NCBI GenBank assembly: GCA_007121385.1
Contig: SKLV01000105.1
Span: 1 to 45,292 of the forward strand
Length of the DNA: 45,292 nucleotides
Origin: Bdellovibrionales bacterium
GTDB taxonomy: Bacteria > Bdellovibrionota > Bdellovibrionia > Bdellovibrionales > UBA1609
Direction: 5' to 3'
The notes below the pieces were generated by a model. That model had not been told where the DNA came from, did not search any database, and saw only the letters and a list, made by a program, of their open reading frames with translations. Positions 28,104-37,226 of this stretch are shown here, one piece after another; within the stretch, counting starts at the first letter, position 1, and the number at the start of each line of letters is the position of its first letter. The translations under genes and the position numbers were made by a program.

Positions 28104-29090
28104 ATGAAAGTTTTAGTTACCGGGGCCACTGGCTTTGTGGGCGGTTGGCTGGTTCGAAGACTGGTTGAACGTGGTGTGAGTGTCCGTGCCTACCGCCGAA
28201 GTGCAGAGCCCATCCAAGAGTTTCAGCAACTGAAGGTGGAGGAGCAGCTTGGACCACTGACGGACGTGGAAGCCCTGACCCAGGCCATGAAAGGCTGCCA
28301 TAGTGTTTTTCACCTGGCCGGCCTTGTGGGCTATTCCAAATCCATGCACAGAGCCATGCGTGAGGCCAATGTCAAGGGCACAGCCGCTGTGGTGGAGGCC
28401 TGCCAGAGGGCGAATGTGGAGCGCCTCTTGCATTTTAGCTCTGTTGTAGCCATTGGTGCGAGCTTCAATCCAGAGGTTATTTTAGATGAAACCTCTCCTT
28501 ACAATTTAAGCCATCTGAACCTGGGTTACTTTGAAACCAAGCACCAAGCTGAGCAGTTAGTTCTTCAGGCGGTGACACAAAAAAAATTGAACGCTGTGAT
28601 TGTGAACCCATCGACGATTTATGGAGCCGGGGACTCTAGAAAAGGGAGCCGAAGTGTTCAACTTAAGGTGGCTCGGGGAAAGTTTCCTTTTTACACCTCG
28701 GGAGGTGTCAATGTGGTTCATATTGAAGATGTCATTGAAGGGACCTTGAGTGCTTGGGAGAGGGCTCCTTCTGGGGAACGCTATATTTTGGCTGGGGAAA
28801 ATATTTTAATTCGTGAGCTTTTTGAGCGCATTGCTCGTTTTGCTGGAGTCAAAAAGCCCTCTCTCTATTTGCCCAATTTCCTTGTTCACTCCTTGGGGCG
28901 AACTGGAAATGGCTTAGAGCAGTTTGGTCTTAAAGGACCCCTCAATTCTGAAACGGCTTGGACTTCCACTCTCTACCACTGGTTTAGCTCCCAAAAAGCT
29001 CAATCTCAGCTGGGTTTTAAACCCCGCCCCGCTGACGAGGCTCTTCGGGAAAGCATTGAGTGGAGCCAAAGACATGGGCTGATCAGTTAG
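28104..29090 (+). CDS. NAD-dependent epimerase/dehydratase (HpnA / dihydroflavonol reductase-like SDR)
   Basis: MKVLVTGATGFVGGWLVRRL Rossmann motif; NLGYFETKHQAE (YxxxK); VIVNPSTIYGAGD. Confidence 0.87.
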   Translation: MKVLVTGATGFVGGWLVRRLVERGVSVRAYRRSAEPIQEFQQLKVEEQLGPLTDVEALTQAMKGCHSVFHLAGLVGYSKSMHRAMREANVKGTAAVVEACQRANVERLLHFSSVVAIGASFNPEVILDETSPYNLSHLNLGYFETKHQAEQLVLQAVTQKKLNAVIVNPSTIYGAGDSRKGSRSVQLKVARGKFPFYTSGGVNVVHIEDVIEGTLSAWERAPSGERYILAGENILIRELFERIARFAGVKKPSLYLPNFLVHSLGRTGNGLEQFGLKGPLNSETAWTSTLYHWFSSQKAQSQLGFKPRPADEALRESIEWSQRHGLIS

Positions 29091-29096
29091 GGCCTT

Positions 29097-29888
29097 TTAG
29101 CCAATCAACTTCCGACGAAACCGAGAAACCGCGAAATTGGTGGCCAAGACAGCCATTCCAAAGAGCACGGCCACATTGACCAAAATTGTGGCCTGAAAGT
29201 CTCCCCCCAAGATCGAACGCACCGCCATCACCGCATGGGTCAGTGGCAAAGCGAGAGCCAAATCTCTTACCAAGGGCGGCAAAACTTCCAAGGGGAAGTA
29301 AGTCCCCGCAAAGAGATACATGGGCATAATAAAAATAGTCTGGGCGTAGAGAAACCAATCATAGTTCTTGGCTAAGGAGGTAAAAATCAGGCCGATGGCA
29401 GCAAAAACCCAACACATCAGGGCAACCACCCCCAATGCGGGCAAGATCATCTGAGGGTCTATCAGGCCTTGGGACCAGCCCACTAAGGCCACTCCAACAG
29501 CACTTAACAGGCCTTTTGAAGCCGCCCATAGCATTTCCCCCAGGGCAATTTCATCCGGACCAACAGGGGTAAGTAAAACTGTATCGAAAGTCTTTTGCCG
29601 GGTCAGTTTGGTGTAGGTGGAATAAGTGGACTCAAAAAACACCACCAACATAGCTGAGATCACCATCAAGGCCGGGATAAAAAACTCCACATAGGGCAAT
29701 CCCTGAACCTCTCCCACCAGAGTGCCCAAGCCATAGCCAATAGCCAAAAGGTAGAGAATGGGTTCCACAATCACCCAAAGAACCGATACCCAGAGACTGT
29801 ATCGAAAATAGAGGAAATTCCTCTGCCAAATACACCAAACTCCACGGCCAGGTAAAGGTACATAAAAGAAGTCCGCCACCAACCTCAT
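29097..29888 (-). CDS. ABC-2 type transporter permease
   Basis: Polytopic NodJ-like permease; follows the ATPase gene with ATGA overlap. Confidence 0.85.
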   Translation of the reverse strand: MRLVADFFYVPLPGRGVWCIWQRNFLYFRYSLWVSVLWVIVEPILYLLAIGYGLGTLVGEVQGLPYVEFFIPALMVISAMLVVFFESTYSTYTKLTRQKTFDTVLLTPVGPDEIALGEMLWAASKGLLSAVGVALVGWSQGLIDPQMILPALGVVALMCWVFAAIGLIFTSLAKNYDWFLYAQTIFIMPMYLFAGTYFPLEVLPPLVRDLALALPLTHAVMAVRSILGGDFQATILVNVAVLFGMAVLATNFAVSRFRRKLIG

Positions 29889-30802
29889 TGGTCCCTCAAT
29901 TCATGGCCAGAAAGCTTTAAAAAAACATCATTGAGAGCCGCTCTCCTCAGACGCAAATTAGGGCTATTAATTATTCGAGCCGCCTCTCTCCCGTCTTGAG
30001 TCTCAGAAATGAACAGGTTCACCCGACTATTGATCACCTGGTACCGATACTGATCTTTCACTTTTTTCAGATAGTAATTGAGATCTTCGGGAGCCACCTC
30101 AAATTCTAGCACCTCACGCCCCACATGCTCCTGAATAAGGTCTCGAGGGTGACCCTCGCATAATATTTTTCCCTTATCCATAATGACCAGACGATCACAA
30201 AGCGTCTCCGCTTCTTCCATATAATGGGTGGTCAGCACCAGGCTACGCCCAGCTCTTTTAAGCTGGTCCAGAGAATGCCAAATCCACTGACGGGCCTGAG
30301 GATCCAGGCCGGTGGTGGGCTCATCCAGGATCAGCAGCTCTGGCTGATTGAGGAGAGCGCGGGCAATGGCCAGACGCCTCTTCATACCTCCACTGAGAAT
30401 TTCCACAGAGCGAGCCTCATAGTCTTCCAACTGCATCATTCGCAAAAGATCCAGGGCTTTCAGGTGGGCAGACTTGCGCTTTAAACCTGCATAGCGAGCA
30501 TAGACCAACAGATTATCCATGACGGTGAAGTCTTGATCCAAACCATCTTCTTGAGGGACCACTCCAATCCTGGACTTAATTATTTTTAGATGAGTGCGAA
30601 CATTGAGGCCTAGGACAAAGAGCTCGCCCGAGGTCATTTGGCTCACCCCATAGATCATTTTGAGCAGAGAGGTTTTTCCTGCTCCATTGGGGCCCAGTAA
30701 GCCAAAACACTGTCCCTGGGGAATTCTCAGGTCAATTTTATCAACAACGGCTTTATTTCCGTATTTTTTCTCAATGGAGCGAGCTTCCACAACGACTTCC
30801 AT
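29885..30802 (-). CDS. ABC-2 type transporter ATP-binding protein (NodI-like)
   Basis: LLGPNGAGKTSLLKMIYG, ILSGGMKRRLAIARALL, LILDEPTTGLDP, TTHYMEEAE; likely start MEVVVEARS. Confidence 0.92.
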   Translation of the reverse strand: MEVVVEARSIEKKYGNKAVVDKIDLRIPQGQCFGLLGPNGAGKTSLLKMIYGVSQMTSGELFVLGLNVRTHLKIIKSRIGVVPQEDGLDQDFTVMDNLLVYARYAGLKRKSAHLKALDLLRMMQLEDYEARSVEILSGGMKRRLAIARALLNQPELLILDEPTTGLDPQARQWIWHSLDQLKRAGRSLVLTTHYMEEAETLCDRLVIMDKGKILCEGHPRDLIQEHVGREVLEFEVAPEDLNYYLKKVKDQYRYQVINSRVNLFISETQDGREAARIINSPNLRLRRAALNDVFLKLSGHELRDQ

Positions 30803-30840
30803 ACTTTTTAGTATGAGTCGCTGGTTGGGGGGAGTCAAAG

Positions 30841-31845
30841 CTATCCATGACCCCCCATTAAAAAGGGCTCACTGCTGGTATCGGCCTGAGGCAAACTTTC
30901 CATTTTCTGGAAAAAGGCAAAGATTTCGGCCTTAAGGAACTCTCTGTCCTTGATCTCAAAAAGCTGGCGACGGAAGTGAGCGGAGTCTGGATAGCCCGCA
31001 GAGTACCAAGCCGCAAACTTCTTCACCTGCAGAAAGACCAACCTTTCATCGTAACGCTTCTCCAAATGAAAAAGAAGTCGCTCTAAGAGAGCTGAAAAAT
31101 TCCGATCTCTGTCTTGTCCCCGACACTGACGAAAAATCCATGGGTTCTTTAAACAACCTCGACCAATCATCACTCCAAGGACTCCACTGTCCTTGAGGGC
31201 TCGCTGAGCCTTCTCGGCCGAAGTGAGATCCCCATTGCCTATGATAGGAATGGGGCTGCTTGCGGCCACCTGAGCAATATATTTCCAATCCGCCAGACCC
31301 GAATAGCCTTGGGCCCGGGTGCGACCATGAATAGCCATCCAGGTGATTCCCTCATCGGCCGCCACCTGAGCCACTTGGTCGGCATTGCGCTGACCTTCAT
31401 CCCAACCGGTGCGAACCTTGATGGTTACGGGAATGGAGACGGCCCCTTTGACCACTCTCAGAACCTGGCGCAGGGCCACCAGGTCCCTGAGGAGAGCGGC
31501 TCCGGCCCCCCGTTTCACCACTTTGGGAACTGGACAGCCAAAGTTCAGGTCCACAAAGTCAGCCCCCATCTGCTCTATAGCCCGAGCCGCATAGTCCAAA
31601 GACTCCTGGTCCTCCCCAAAAATCTGGATGCCCACAGGGTGCTGAACTTCATCAAACTCCATCAATTTTTTGGTTTTTTCACTGCTGAACCTGAGCCCTG
31701 TGGCCGAGACCAGCTCAGTGACCACCACCCCGCAGCCCAGCTCCCGCATAAAGGACCGGAAGGCACAGTCGGTGATTCCGGCCATGGGAGCCAAAAGAAA
31801 GGGGTTCTCTTTTACAGAATCCAGGAGCTTTTCAGGGGTCATCAC
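30841..31845 (-). CDS. dusB: tRNA-dihydrouridine synthase
   Basis: FLLAPMAGITDCAFRSF, FVDLNFGCPVPKVVKRGAGAALLRD, MIGRGCLKNPWIF. Confidence 0.94.
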   Translation of the reverse strand: MMTPEKLLDSVKENPFLLAPMAGITDCAFRSFMRELGCGVVVTELVSATGLRFSSEKTKKLMEFDEVQHPVGIQIFGEDQESLDYAARAIEQMGADFVDLNFGCPVPKVVKRGAGAALLRDLVALRQVLRVVKGAVSIPVTIKVRTGWDEGQRNADQVAQVAADEGITWMAIHGRTRAQGYSGLADWKYIAQVAASSPIPIIGNGDLTSAEKAQRALKDSGVLGVMIGRGCLKNPWIFRQCRGQDRDRNFSALLERLLFHLEKRYDERLVFLQVKKFAAWYSAGYPDSAHFRRQLFEIKDREFLKAEIFAFFQKMESLPQADTSSEPFLMGGHG

Positions 31846-31984
31846 TTGGACCTTCTATGTCAAATCGGCAAAAGACGCAAAGCGCATTTTTGCCCTAGAG
31901 AAGCGCAATGCATTGGGTTGCTTTTGAAGTTTGACAGAACGCACAGCCCCAGAGTAACTAAGGCCTTCGCTTCTTTTGTACCAA

Positions 31985-32060
<76 letters not shown>

Positions 32061-32076
32061 TTCGGAGAATGTGGTC

Positions 32077-33252
32077 CTATTTCAGTGCCTGCTCTAGATC
32101 CTCAATCAAATCTTTTTGGTCCTCGATCCCCACGCTGAGACGAATTAACCCATCATCAATGCCCAGCTGAGCCCGGATCTCTGCAGGAATACTGGCATGA
32201 GTCATGATGGCTGGGTGCTCAACTAAGGACTCCACTCCCCCTAAACTCTCCGCCAAGGCAAAAACCTGGAGGCTTTCTAAGAAGCTGCGGGCCTTGGACA
32301 AGCCCCCTTTAATGTAAAAAGTGACCATACCCCCAAAACCCTTCATCTGCTCTTGAGCCAGCTTGTGTTGAGGATGGCTGGCCAAGCCTGGGTAAATCAC
32401 CTTCTCCACTTGAGGGTGTTGCTCTAGATATTGGGCCACGGCCTGGGCATTGTCTTGGTGGGCTCTCATGCGAACAGCCAGGGTCTTGAGGCTGCGCAAA
32501 GACAAAAAGGAGTCCATGGTGGAGGCCACAGGCCCCAGGGCATTGCTGAGAAAAGCGATTTTTTCCCCCAGCTCCGGTTGGGCCGCCACAATGGCTCCAC
32601 CCACCACATCACTGTGTCCATTAATGTACTTGGTGGTGGAGTGAACAACAAGATCTGCTCCCAGCTGCAGGGGCCTTTGGAAGTAGGGGCTCATAAAGGT
32701 GTTATCGACCACCACCAAAATTCCCTTAGCATGAGCCTGTTGGCAGATGGCTTTGATATCCACCAGTTTCAGCATGGGATTGGTGGGAGTCTCAAGCCAG
32801 ATCAGTCGAGTGTTCGGCTTCAAGGCAGAGGCTAAACTGTCAGGTTGAGTGAGGTCGACATAGGAAAATTCAAGACCCTGTTTGGTGAAAACCTTATCAA
32901 AAATTCTAAAGGTCCCTCCATACATATCGTCATTGGCCACCACATGGTCCCCCGTCTGAAGCAGATGCATCACCATACTTGTGGCGGCACAGCCAGAGGC
33001 AAAGGCAAAACCCTGAACACCCCCCTCTAGGCTGGCTAAACAGTCCTCAAAAGCCCGCCTTGTGGGATTAGAAGTCCGGCTGTACTCATAGCCCTTGTGG
33101 ACTCCCGGAGACTCCTGAACATAGGTCGTGCTCAGATAAACTGGGGTCATGATGGCTCCCGTGACTGGATCGGGTCTTTGACCAGCGTGAATGGCTCTGG
33201 TTTCAAAGCCAAACTTTTCAGGACTCCAATCCCAGATCTTTTCTTTTGCCAT
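32077..33252 (-). CDS. Cys/Met metabolism PLP-dependent trans-sulfuration enzyme (cystathionine gamma-synthase/lyase type)
   Basis: FETRAIHAGQRPDPVTGAIMTPVYLSTTYVQ, YSRTSNPTR, HSTTKYINGHSDVVGGA (PLP lysine). Confidence 0.92.
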   Translation of the reverse strand: MAKEKIWDWSPEKFGFETRAIHAGQRPDPVTGAIMTPVYLSTTYVQESPGVHKGYEYSRTSNPTRRAFEDCLASLEGGVQGFAFASGCAATSMVMHLLQTGDHVVANDDMYGGTFRIFDKVFTKQGLEFSYVDLTQPDSLASALKPNTRLIWLETPTNPMLKLVDIKAICQQAHAKGILVVVDNTFMSPYFQRPLQLGADLVVHSTTKYINGHSDVVGGAIVAAQPELGEKIAFLSNALGPVASTMDSFLSLRSLKTLAVRMRAHQDNAQAVAQYLEQHPQVEKVIYPGLASHPQHKLAQEQMKGFGGMVTFYIKGGLSKARSFLESLQVFALAESLGGVESLVEHPAIMTHASIPAEIRAQLGIDDGLIRLSVGIEDQKDLIEDLEQALK

Positions 33253-33263
33253 CCTAATTCTCC

Positions 33264-33464
33264 TTATTTGATCGATTTTTCAGAGCCACTGAAGTGCAGA
33301 GCTCTGAGAACTCGGTTAATGCGATCAACGGGGTCATCGCAGTAGGGAATTCCTGTCTCTGCCATCATGGACTGAATCAAATCCTCCTGTGGTTCATCTT
33401 TGATTAACTCATCCACGAGCCGCTCCAGAGTCACGAGCTGATCTTCTAAAAGCTCTTTCTCCAT
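33264..33464 (-). CDS. Small acidic hypothetical protein (66 aa)
   Basis: Internal start MEKELLEDQLVTLERLVDELIKDEPQEDL, between metB-like and uppP genes. Confidence 0.5.
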   Translation of the reverse strand: MEKELLEDQLVTLERLVDELIKDEPQEDLIQSMMAETGIPYCDDPVDRINRVLRALHFSGSEKSIK

Positions 33465-33483
33465 ATTCTCCCCCCTAATACTT

Positions 33484-34299
33484 TTAAAAACTCCATACCA
33501 CAACAAGGATCCCCAGTACCCAAAGATAGCCGGTGAAAAGCTCAAGACGCCCCTTACGGACCACGTGTAAAATCAATTTCAAACCAATAAGGGCCGATAT
33601 ATAGGACACCAAAAAGCCCACGACAAGAGCACTCACTGTGGACTCTGACCAGTCCACATCTTTGAGCTCTAAAAAGCTGGCCCCCAAGATCGCTGGAATA
33701 GCCATCATAAAGCTGAACATGGCCGCCGTATTTTTGGGCAGCCCCGCTAAAAGAGCCGTGGCAATAGTGGCTCCCGACCGGCTAATACCTGGGGCAATGG
33801 ACACTCCTTGAGCCACTCCAATCAATAGGGCCTTTTTCCAAGTGATGAGGGAAAGGCCCTGTAGATTATCCAGTTCAAGCCGAGCGTCATCTCCTCCTCT
33901 TCCTCTTGTCAAAAGCAAAAGGCCCCCGGTAAGTATAAATAAAAATCCAACAGCTCTTAGGCTAGAGAAAAGTCCGGTGTAAAAGTCTTTAAAGAAAAAC
34001 CCCATTAAAGCGGTGGGTAAAGAGGCAATAAAGACCAGTCCAATCAGTTGAATTTCTGGAGTTATTTTCCGCTGAAATGGCCAGCGGAAAACCTCCAGAG
34101 TGAGGCGACGGACCAGCCGATGGTATACGGTCAGCACGGAAAGCAAGGTCCCCAAATGGGCCGCTAGGTCAAAGGCTAAATTGTGCTGTTCAATACCCAG
34201 CCAACGCTGCAGAACCACTAAATGACCCGAGCTGGAAATAGGCAGAAACTCTGTAATCCCCTGAACAATTCCCAGAATTACTGCCTGTAGCCAGTCCAT
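33484..34299 (-). CDS. uppP: Undecaprenyl-diphosphatase UppP/BacA
   Basis: GIVQGITEFLPISSSGHLVVLQ and GVAQGVSIAPGISRSGATIATALLAG. Confidence 0.95.
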   Translation of the reverse strand: MDWLQAVILGIVQGITEFLPISSSGHLVVLQRWLGIEQHNLAFDLAAHLGTLLSVLTVYHRLVRRLTLEVFRWPFQRKITPEIQLIGLVFIASLPTALMGFFFKDFYTGLFSSLRAVGFLFILTGGLLLLTRGRGGDDARLELDNLQGLSLITWKKALLIGVAQGVSIAPGISRSGATIATALLAGLPKNTAAMFSFMMAIPAILGASFLELKDVDWSESTVSALVVGFLVSYISALIGLKLILHVVRKGRLELFTGYLWVLGILVVVWSF

Positions 34300-34407
34300 T
34301 CCCTCTCCCTATGAAAAGACAGTTGAGTAAAACCTTATTTTCACCAGACCTATTAGTCAAAGACTGACTTCCGGAGTGCAAACTTGGGAGAGGCGATGAT
34401 GCTGGAA

Positions 34408-34824
34408 CTACTGACCCGCAGCGGTATTGGTGGATCTCTCCTCGATCTCCTCCCTCTGGTAGAGCCTCCGCTGCAAAAACTGGTTCAGGTCCTTTCTGCA
34501 CCGGTCGGGTAGACTTTGAATCTCCAGCCACTGCCGGATTTTTTCTGGCTCCATATCCTGCCTCACAATAAGATGACAAAGACCTTCCGCACGGCCTTTT
34601 TGCAGGGGATCTAAATTTCGCCAAATCTGGGGCTGATAACAGGCCTTTGGAAAAGAAGAAGTCTCTATTTGACGATGACAAAGGCTCTGCAGCTGATTAT
34701 TCCAAGCTCGTGTGGCCAAAATATGATCCAGCTCTTGCTCGGAACGAGCTTTGGCAAGATCCTTGACTCCCAATAAATCACCAAAAGCTGGGGTCCACAG
34801 GAAGATCACTATCATCCATCTCAT
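34408..34824 (-). CDS. Small secreted hypothetical protein with four cysteines
   Basis: Signal-like N-terminus MRWMIVIFLWTPAFGD; start overlaps the stop of the TadC-like gene (TGATG). Confidence 0.5.
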   Translation of the reverse strand: MRWMIVIFLWTPAFGDLLGVKDLAKARSEQELDHILATRAWNNQLQSLCHRQIETSSFPKACYQPQIWRNLDPLQKGRAEGLCHLIVRQDMEPEKIRQWLEIQSLPDRCRKDLNQFLQRRLYQREEIEERSTNTAAGQ

Positions 34825-35261
34825 CAGACAAAGCTCCCTAAAAGATCCTGTAAAATCGGCCCAAAAAGCAGCAATAAAAAGGCGGGAACCTGAAACAACA
34901 TAAGTGGAACCAAAGCCAAAATCGGAAGGCGTCGAAGATGGACTTCCACCTGATCTTGGCAGACGTCGATCATTTCCATCTCCAAGTCGCCTAAGGCCTT
35001 AAGTATGGGCTCTCCATGAAGTCCCTGCCGCAGAAGCTCAAGGAGAGCTCGCCGGTGTGGACGATGGATGGATAAGGTCGCTCTTCTGCGAAAGGGGTCC
35101 ACCCCCCCATCCAGTTCAAGTATCCATTCACAGAGGTCATTGCGAAACTCATTGTTATGAGTGTCTAAGTACTGATGGATGGCCTTTCTCACAGAAGCCC
35201 CATTTTCCATATCCATACGGACCTGTAGTAAGCACTCTAAAGGAGAGGCTAAAGGCGCCAT
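34824..35261 (-). CDS. TadC-like / type II secretion F-domain protein
   Basis: MAPLASPLECLLQVRMDMENGASVRKAIHQYL...C-terminal TM PILALVPLMLFQVPAFLLLLFGPILQDLLG; paired with a TadB-like gene. Start uncertain (ORF open to 35291). Confidence 0.5.
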   Translation of the reverse strand: MAPLASPLECLLQVRMDMENGASVRKAIHQYLDTHNNEFRNDLCEWILELDGGVDPFRRRATLSIHRPHRRALLELLRQGLHGEPILKALGDLEMEMIDVCQDQVEVHLRRLPILALVPLMLFQVPAFLLLLFGPILQDLLGSFV

Positions 35262-36043
35262 CTCATCCCTCTTCCCAAATAAAACAGCCACAGGCCGCCA
35301 AATAAAAACAACACTGCTGAAAAGCTAACCCACTTCCAATGAGCCTTTAATCCGAATTGAAAGGTCACAAAAGCCAATAGCAAAAGATAAATCAAAGCCA
35401 GTAACAGCCCCTGCAAATGCACTTGTGCCAAAACTTGTCCAGACTTTCGTCGAAAATGGGTTTCTATCTTGAGTCTCCGTTTAAGATTCTCTAACCTCTC
35501 AATAGCCAAATGCCCCTGCCGATCCACCTTGCGGAATTCCTGACAGCACTGGTCCAAAAAGCCCAGCCCATGCCCCGTCAGAGAGTCATTTTGTTGTGAA
35601 AAAACCACAGATTGATACATCTCTTCCAGCTTCTTCCGCGAAAAACTATCTTCAAGTGAATTCAGAGACTCCCCGTAAGCGGTCCGAAATCCCTGTCCGA
35701 TTTTCATCCTCAAAACCATCGCCTCAATAAAGGGAAATAAGCTCTGGTAAAGCTTTTTACGGCATCGATAAAAGAGAAGTCGCTCCCCCAAAATGAGGCC
35801 GAGGGCCGGAGCCAACAGCAGCACTGAAGCTTTTGAAGAGGTCGCAAATATCAAAAGAACAAAAAAAAGAAAGGCAAAGTAGATCACTCCGATTTTGGCC
35901 AAGGTGTCCTTAGATAAAAGTGATTTTCCATGCCATGACCGCAGTGTCCGAATCACGATCATCAATCCGAGTTGCGAACTCAACAAAGTCATTGCGATCA
36001 AGGACACCTCCTGAGCAAACAAATTTGCAAAAAAAGTGCTCAA
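35249..36043 (-). CDS. TadB-like / type II secretion F-domain protein
   Basis: N- and C-terminal TM pairs flanking a cytoplasmic F-like domain (LFPFIEAMVLRMKIGQGFRTAYGESLNSL). Confidence 0.5.
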   Translation of the reverse strand: MSTFFANLFAQEVSLIAMTLLSSQLGLMIVIRTLRSWHGKSLLSKDTLAKIGVIYFAFLFFVLLIFATSSKASVLLLAPALGLILGERLLFYRCRKKLYQSLFPFIEAMVLRMKIGQGFRTAYGESLNSLEDSFSRKKLEEMYQSVVFSQQNDSLTGHGLGFLDQCCQEFRKVDRQGHLAIERLENLKRRLKIETHFRRKSGQVLAQVHLQGLLLALIYLLLLAFVTFQFGLKAHWKWVSFSAVLFLFGGLWLFYLGRGMRWRL

Positions 36044-36057
36044 GTTATTTTTTTCTA

Positions 36058-36085
36058 TTGACGATAGGAGTCACGCAGGTACACT
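36058..36085 (+). promoter_or_regulatory. Candidate sigma70-like promoter of the histone H1-like gene
   Basis: TTGACG (36058-36063), 16 nt, TACACT (36080-36085). Confidence 0.35.
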
Positions 36086-36099
36086 TTAAGTATAAGCAA

Positions 36100-36117
36100 C
36101 AATGTTCAACAACATTG
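36100..36117 (+). promoter_or_regulatory. Leader hairpin upstream of the histone H1-like gene
   Basis: CAATGTT-CAAC-AACATTG perfect 7-bp stem with tetraloop, 24 nt before the ATG. Confidence 0.4.
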
Positions 36118-36141
36118 AAACTCATCCGAGGAGGAAACAAA

Positions 36142-36357
36142 ATGGCAAAGAAAAGAAAAGCAGCTAAGAAGACTGCGACAAAGAAGGCCGCTAAGAAGAC
36201 TGCCACCAAGAAGGCGGCTAAGAAAGTGGCTAAGAAAGTGAAGAAAGTGGCTAAGAAAGCTAAAAAAGCCACAAAGAAGGCGGCCAGCACGGCTAAAAAA
36301 GCCACAAAAAAAGCAGTTAAAAAAGTTGCTAAAAAAGCCACTCGCAAGAAGAAGTAA
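36142..36357 (+). CDS. Histone H1-like Lys/Ala-rich protein (71 aa)
   Basis: MAKKRKAAKKTATKKAAKKTATKKAAKKVAKKVKKVAKKAKKATKKAAS...; strong SD GAGGAGG. The longer ORF start at 35920 is not needed. Confidence 0.88.
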   Translation: MAKKRKAAKKTATKKAAKKTATKKAAKKVAKKVKKVAKKAKKATKKAASTAKKATKKAVKKVAKKATRKKK

Positions 36358-36387
36358 AAATTCCGATTGTAAGGCAAAAAAAATCAG

Positions 36388-36416
36388 CCCTCGGCCCAGT
36401 GCCGGGGGTTTTTTTT
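36388..36416 (+). terminator. Rho-independent terminator after the histone H1-like gene (A-rich upstream, possibly bidirectional)
   Basis: CCCTCGGC-CCAGT-GCCGGGGG followed by T8; preceded by an A-run that could serve the opposite strand. Confidence 0.85.
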
Positions 36417-36431
36417 GAATAAAAATGAGCC

Positions 36432-37208
36432 CTAAAAGAGCCGCGCGCGAATCCCCTCTTGCTGCAAGAACTTTCGAATGGCCTTTTGGTCTAGGGGTTT
36501 GAGCCTCCACAAGAGTTCCTTTAACAGTAAAACTGTCTCTTCAGCCTCTTTGGACCTCATAGCTTTGGTAAAATAAGCCACATCCGCCGAGATTCGGTTC
36601 AAATTGGTCAGCATTTCCATGATTTCTTTATTATCTGTGGTCTTTTCAATTTGTTTGAGGACTTGGTTCAAATTGACCACAAGCTTATTGATGGTGTCTA
36701 TGGTGTCGATGATAGAGCCCTCATTTTGCTCTACAAACTCAACGATTTTTCCAGCCAGTCCATAACTTTGTGAGATGAGTTGATCAATTCTGGGGGGATC
36801 TTCGCCCCGAACAAGAGCTCCCGGTCTAAAAATGGGAGCTGAGCTTGAGCCTGGGGTGATCTCAATAAATTTTTCCCCAATAACACCGGCCAAATTGATA
36901 TAAAAACGACTGTCTTCAGTGACTGTTGGCCAAGCCTCTTTATCAATAGACACTGTAATTCTCAGTTTCACTTCTTCCCCTGTAGGCATCTTCTGATCCG
37001 GAACAAACCGGATTTCTTTCACCCGTCCCACCCGGATTCCCATCACCCGTACTGGTGAACCCACCTCAATTCCTCCGGCAAAGTTGTAGGCCAGATTGAG
37101 ATCGTAAGTTCGAGCAAAGGGATTAATCGCTCCCAGGCTGTAGGCAAAAGCCACCGTCATAGCCACTGCGGCTATGAACATTAAACCCACCTTAAATTCT
37201 GCTTTCAT
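36432..37208 (-). CDS. mlaD: MlaD/MCE-domain substrate-binding protein
   Basis: MKAEFKVGLMFIAAVAMTVAFAYSLG TM plus MCE domain GGIEVGSPVRVMGIRVGRVKEIRF. Confidence 0.93.
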   Translation of the reverse strand: MKAEFKVGLMFIAAVAMTVAFAYSLGAINPFARTYDLNLAYNFAGGIEVGSPVRVMGIRVGRVKEIRFVPDQKMPTGEEVKLRITVSIDKEAWPTVTEDSRFYINLAGVIGEKFIEITPGSSSAPIFRPGALVRGEDPPRIDQLISQSYGLAGKIVEFVEQNEGSIIDTIDTINKLVVNLNQVLKQIEKTTDNKEIMEMLTNLNRISADVAYFTKAMRSKEAEETVLLLKELLWRLKPLDQKAIRKFLQQEGIRARLF

Positions 37209-37226
37209 AGTTCATCCTCTGTTCCA

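Noticed and set aside
34190-34681. 163-aa minus-strand ORF overlapping uppP and the 138-aa gene
   Set aside because: Overlaps two better-supported ORFs in another frame; composition not convincing.
35920-36141. N-terminal extension of the histone H1-like ORF (145 aa)
   Set aside because: It would cover the promoter, hairpin and SD and overlap the divergent gene; the ATG at 36142 has a strong GAGGAGG SD.
36045-36510. Antisense ORFs (110 aa, 134 aa) opposite the histone H1-like gene
   Set aside because: Phe/Leu/Ala-rich composition mirrors AAG/GCC repeats; no plausible start context; the region holds a promoter and terminator on the other strand.
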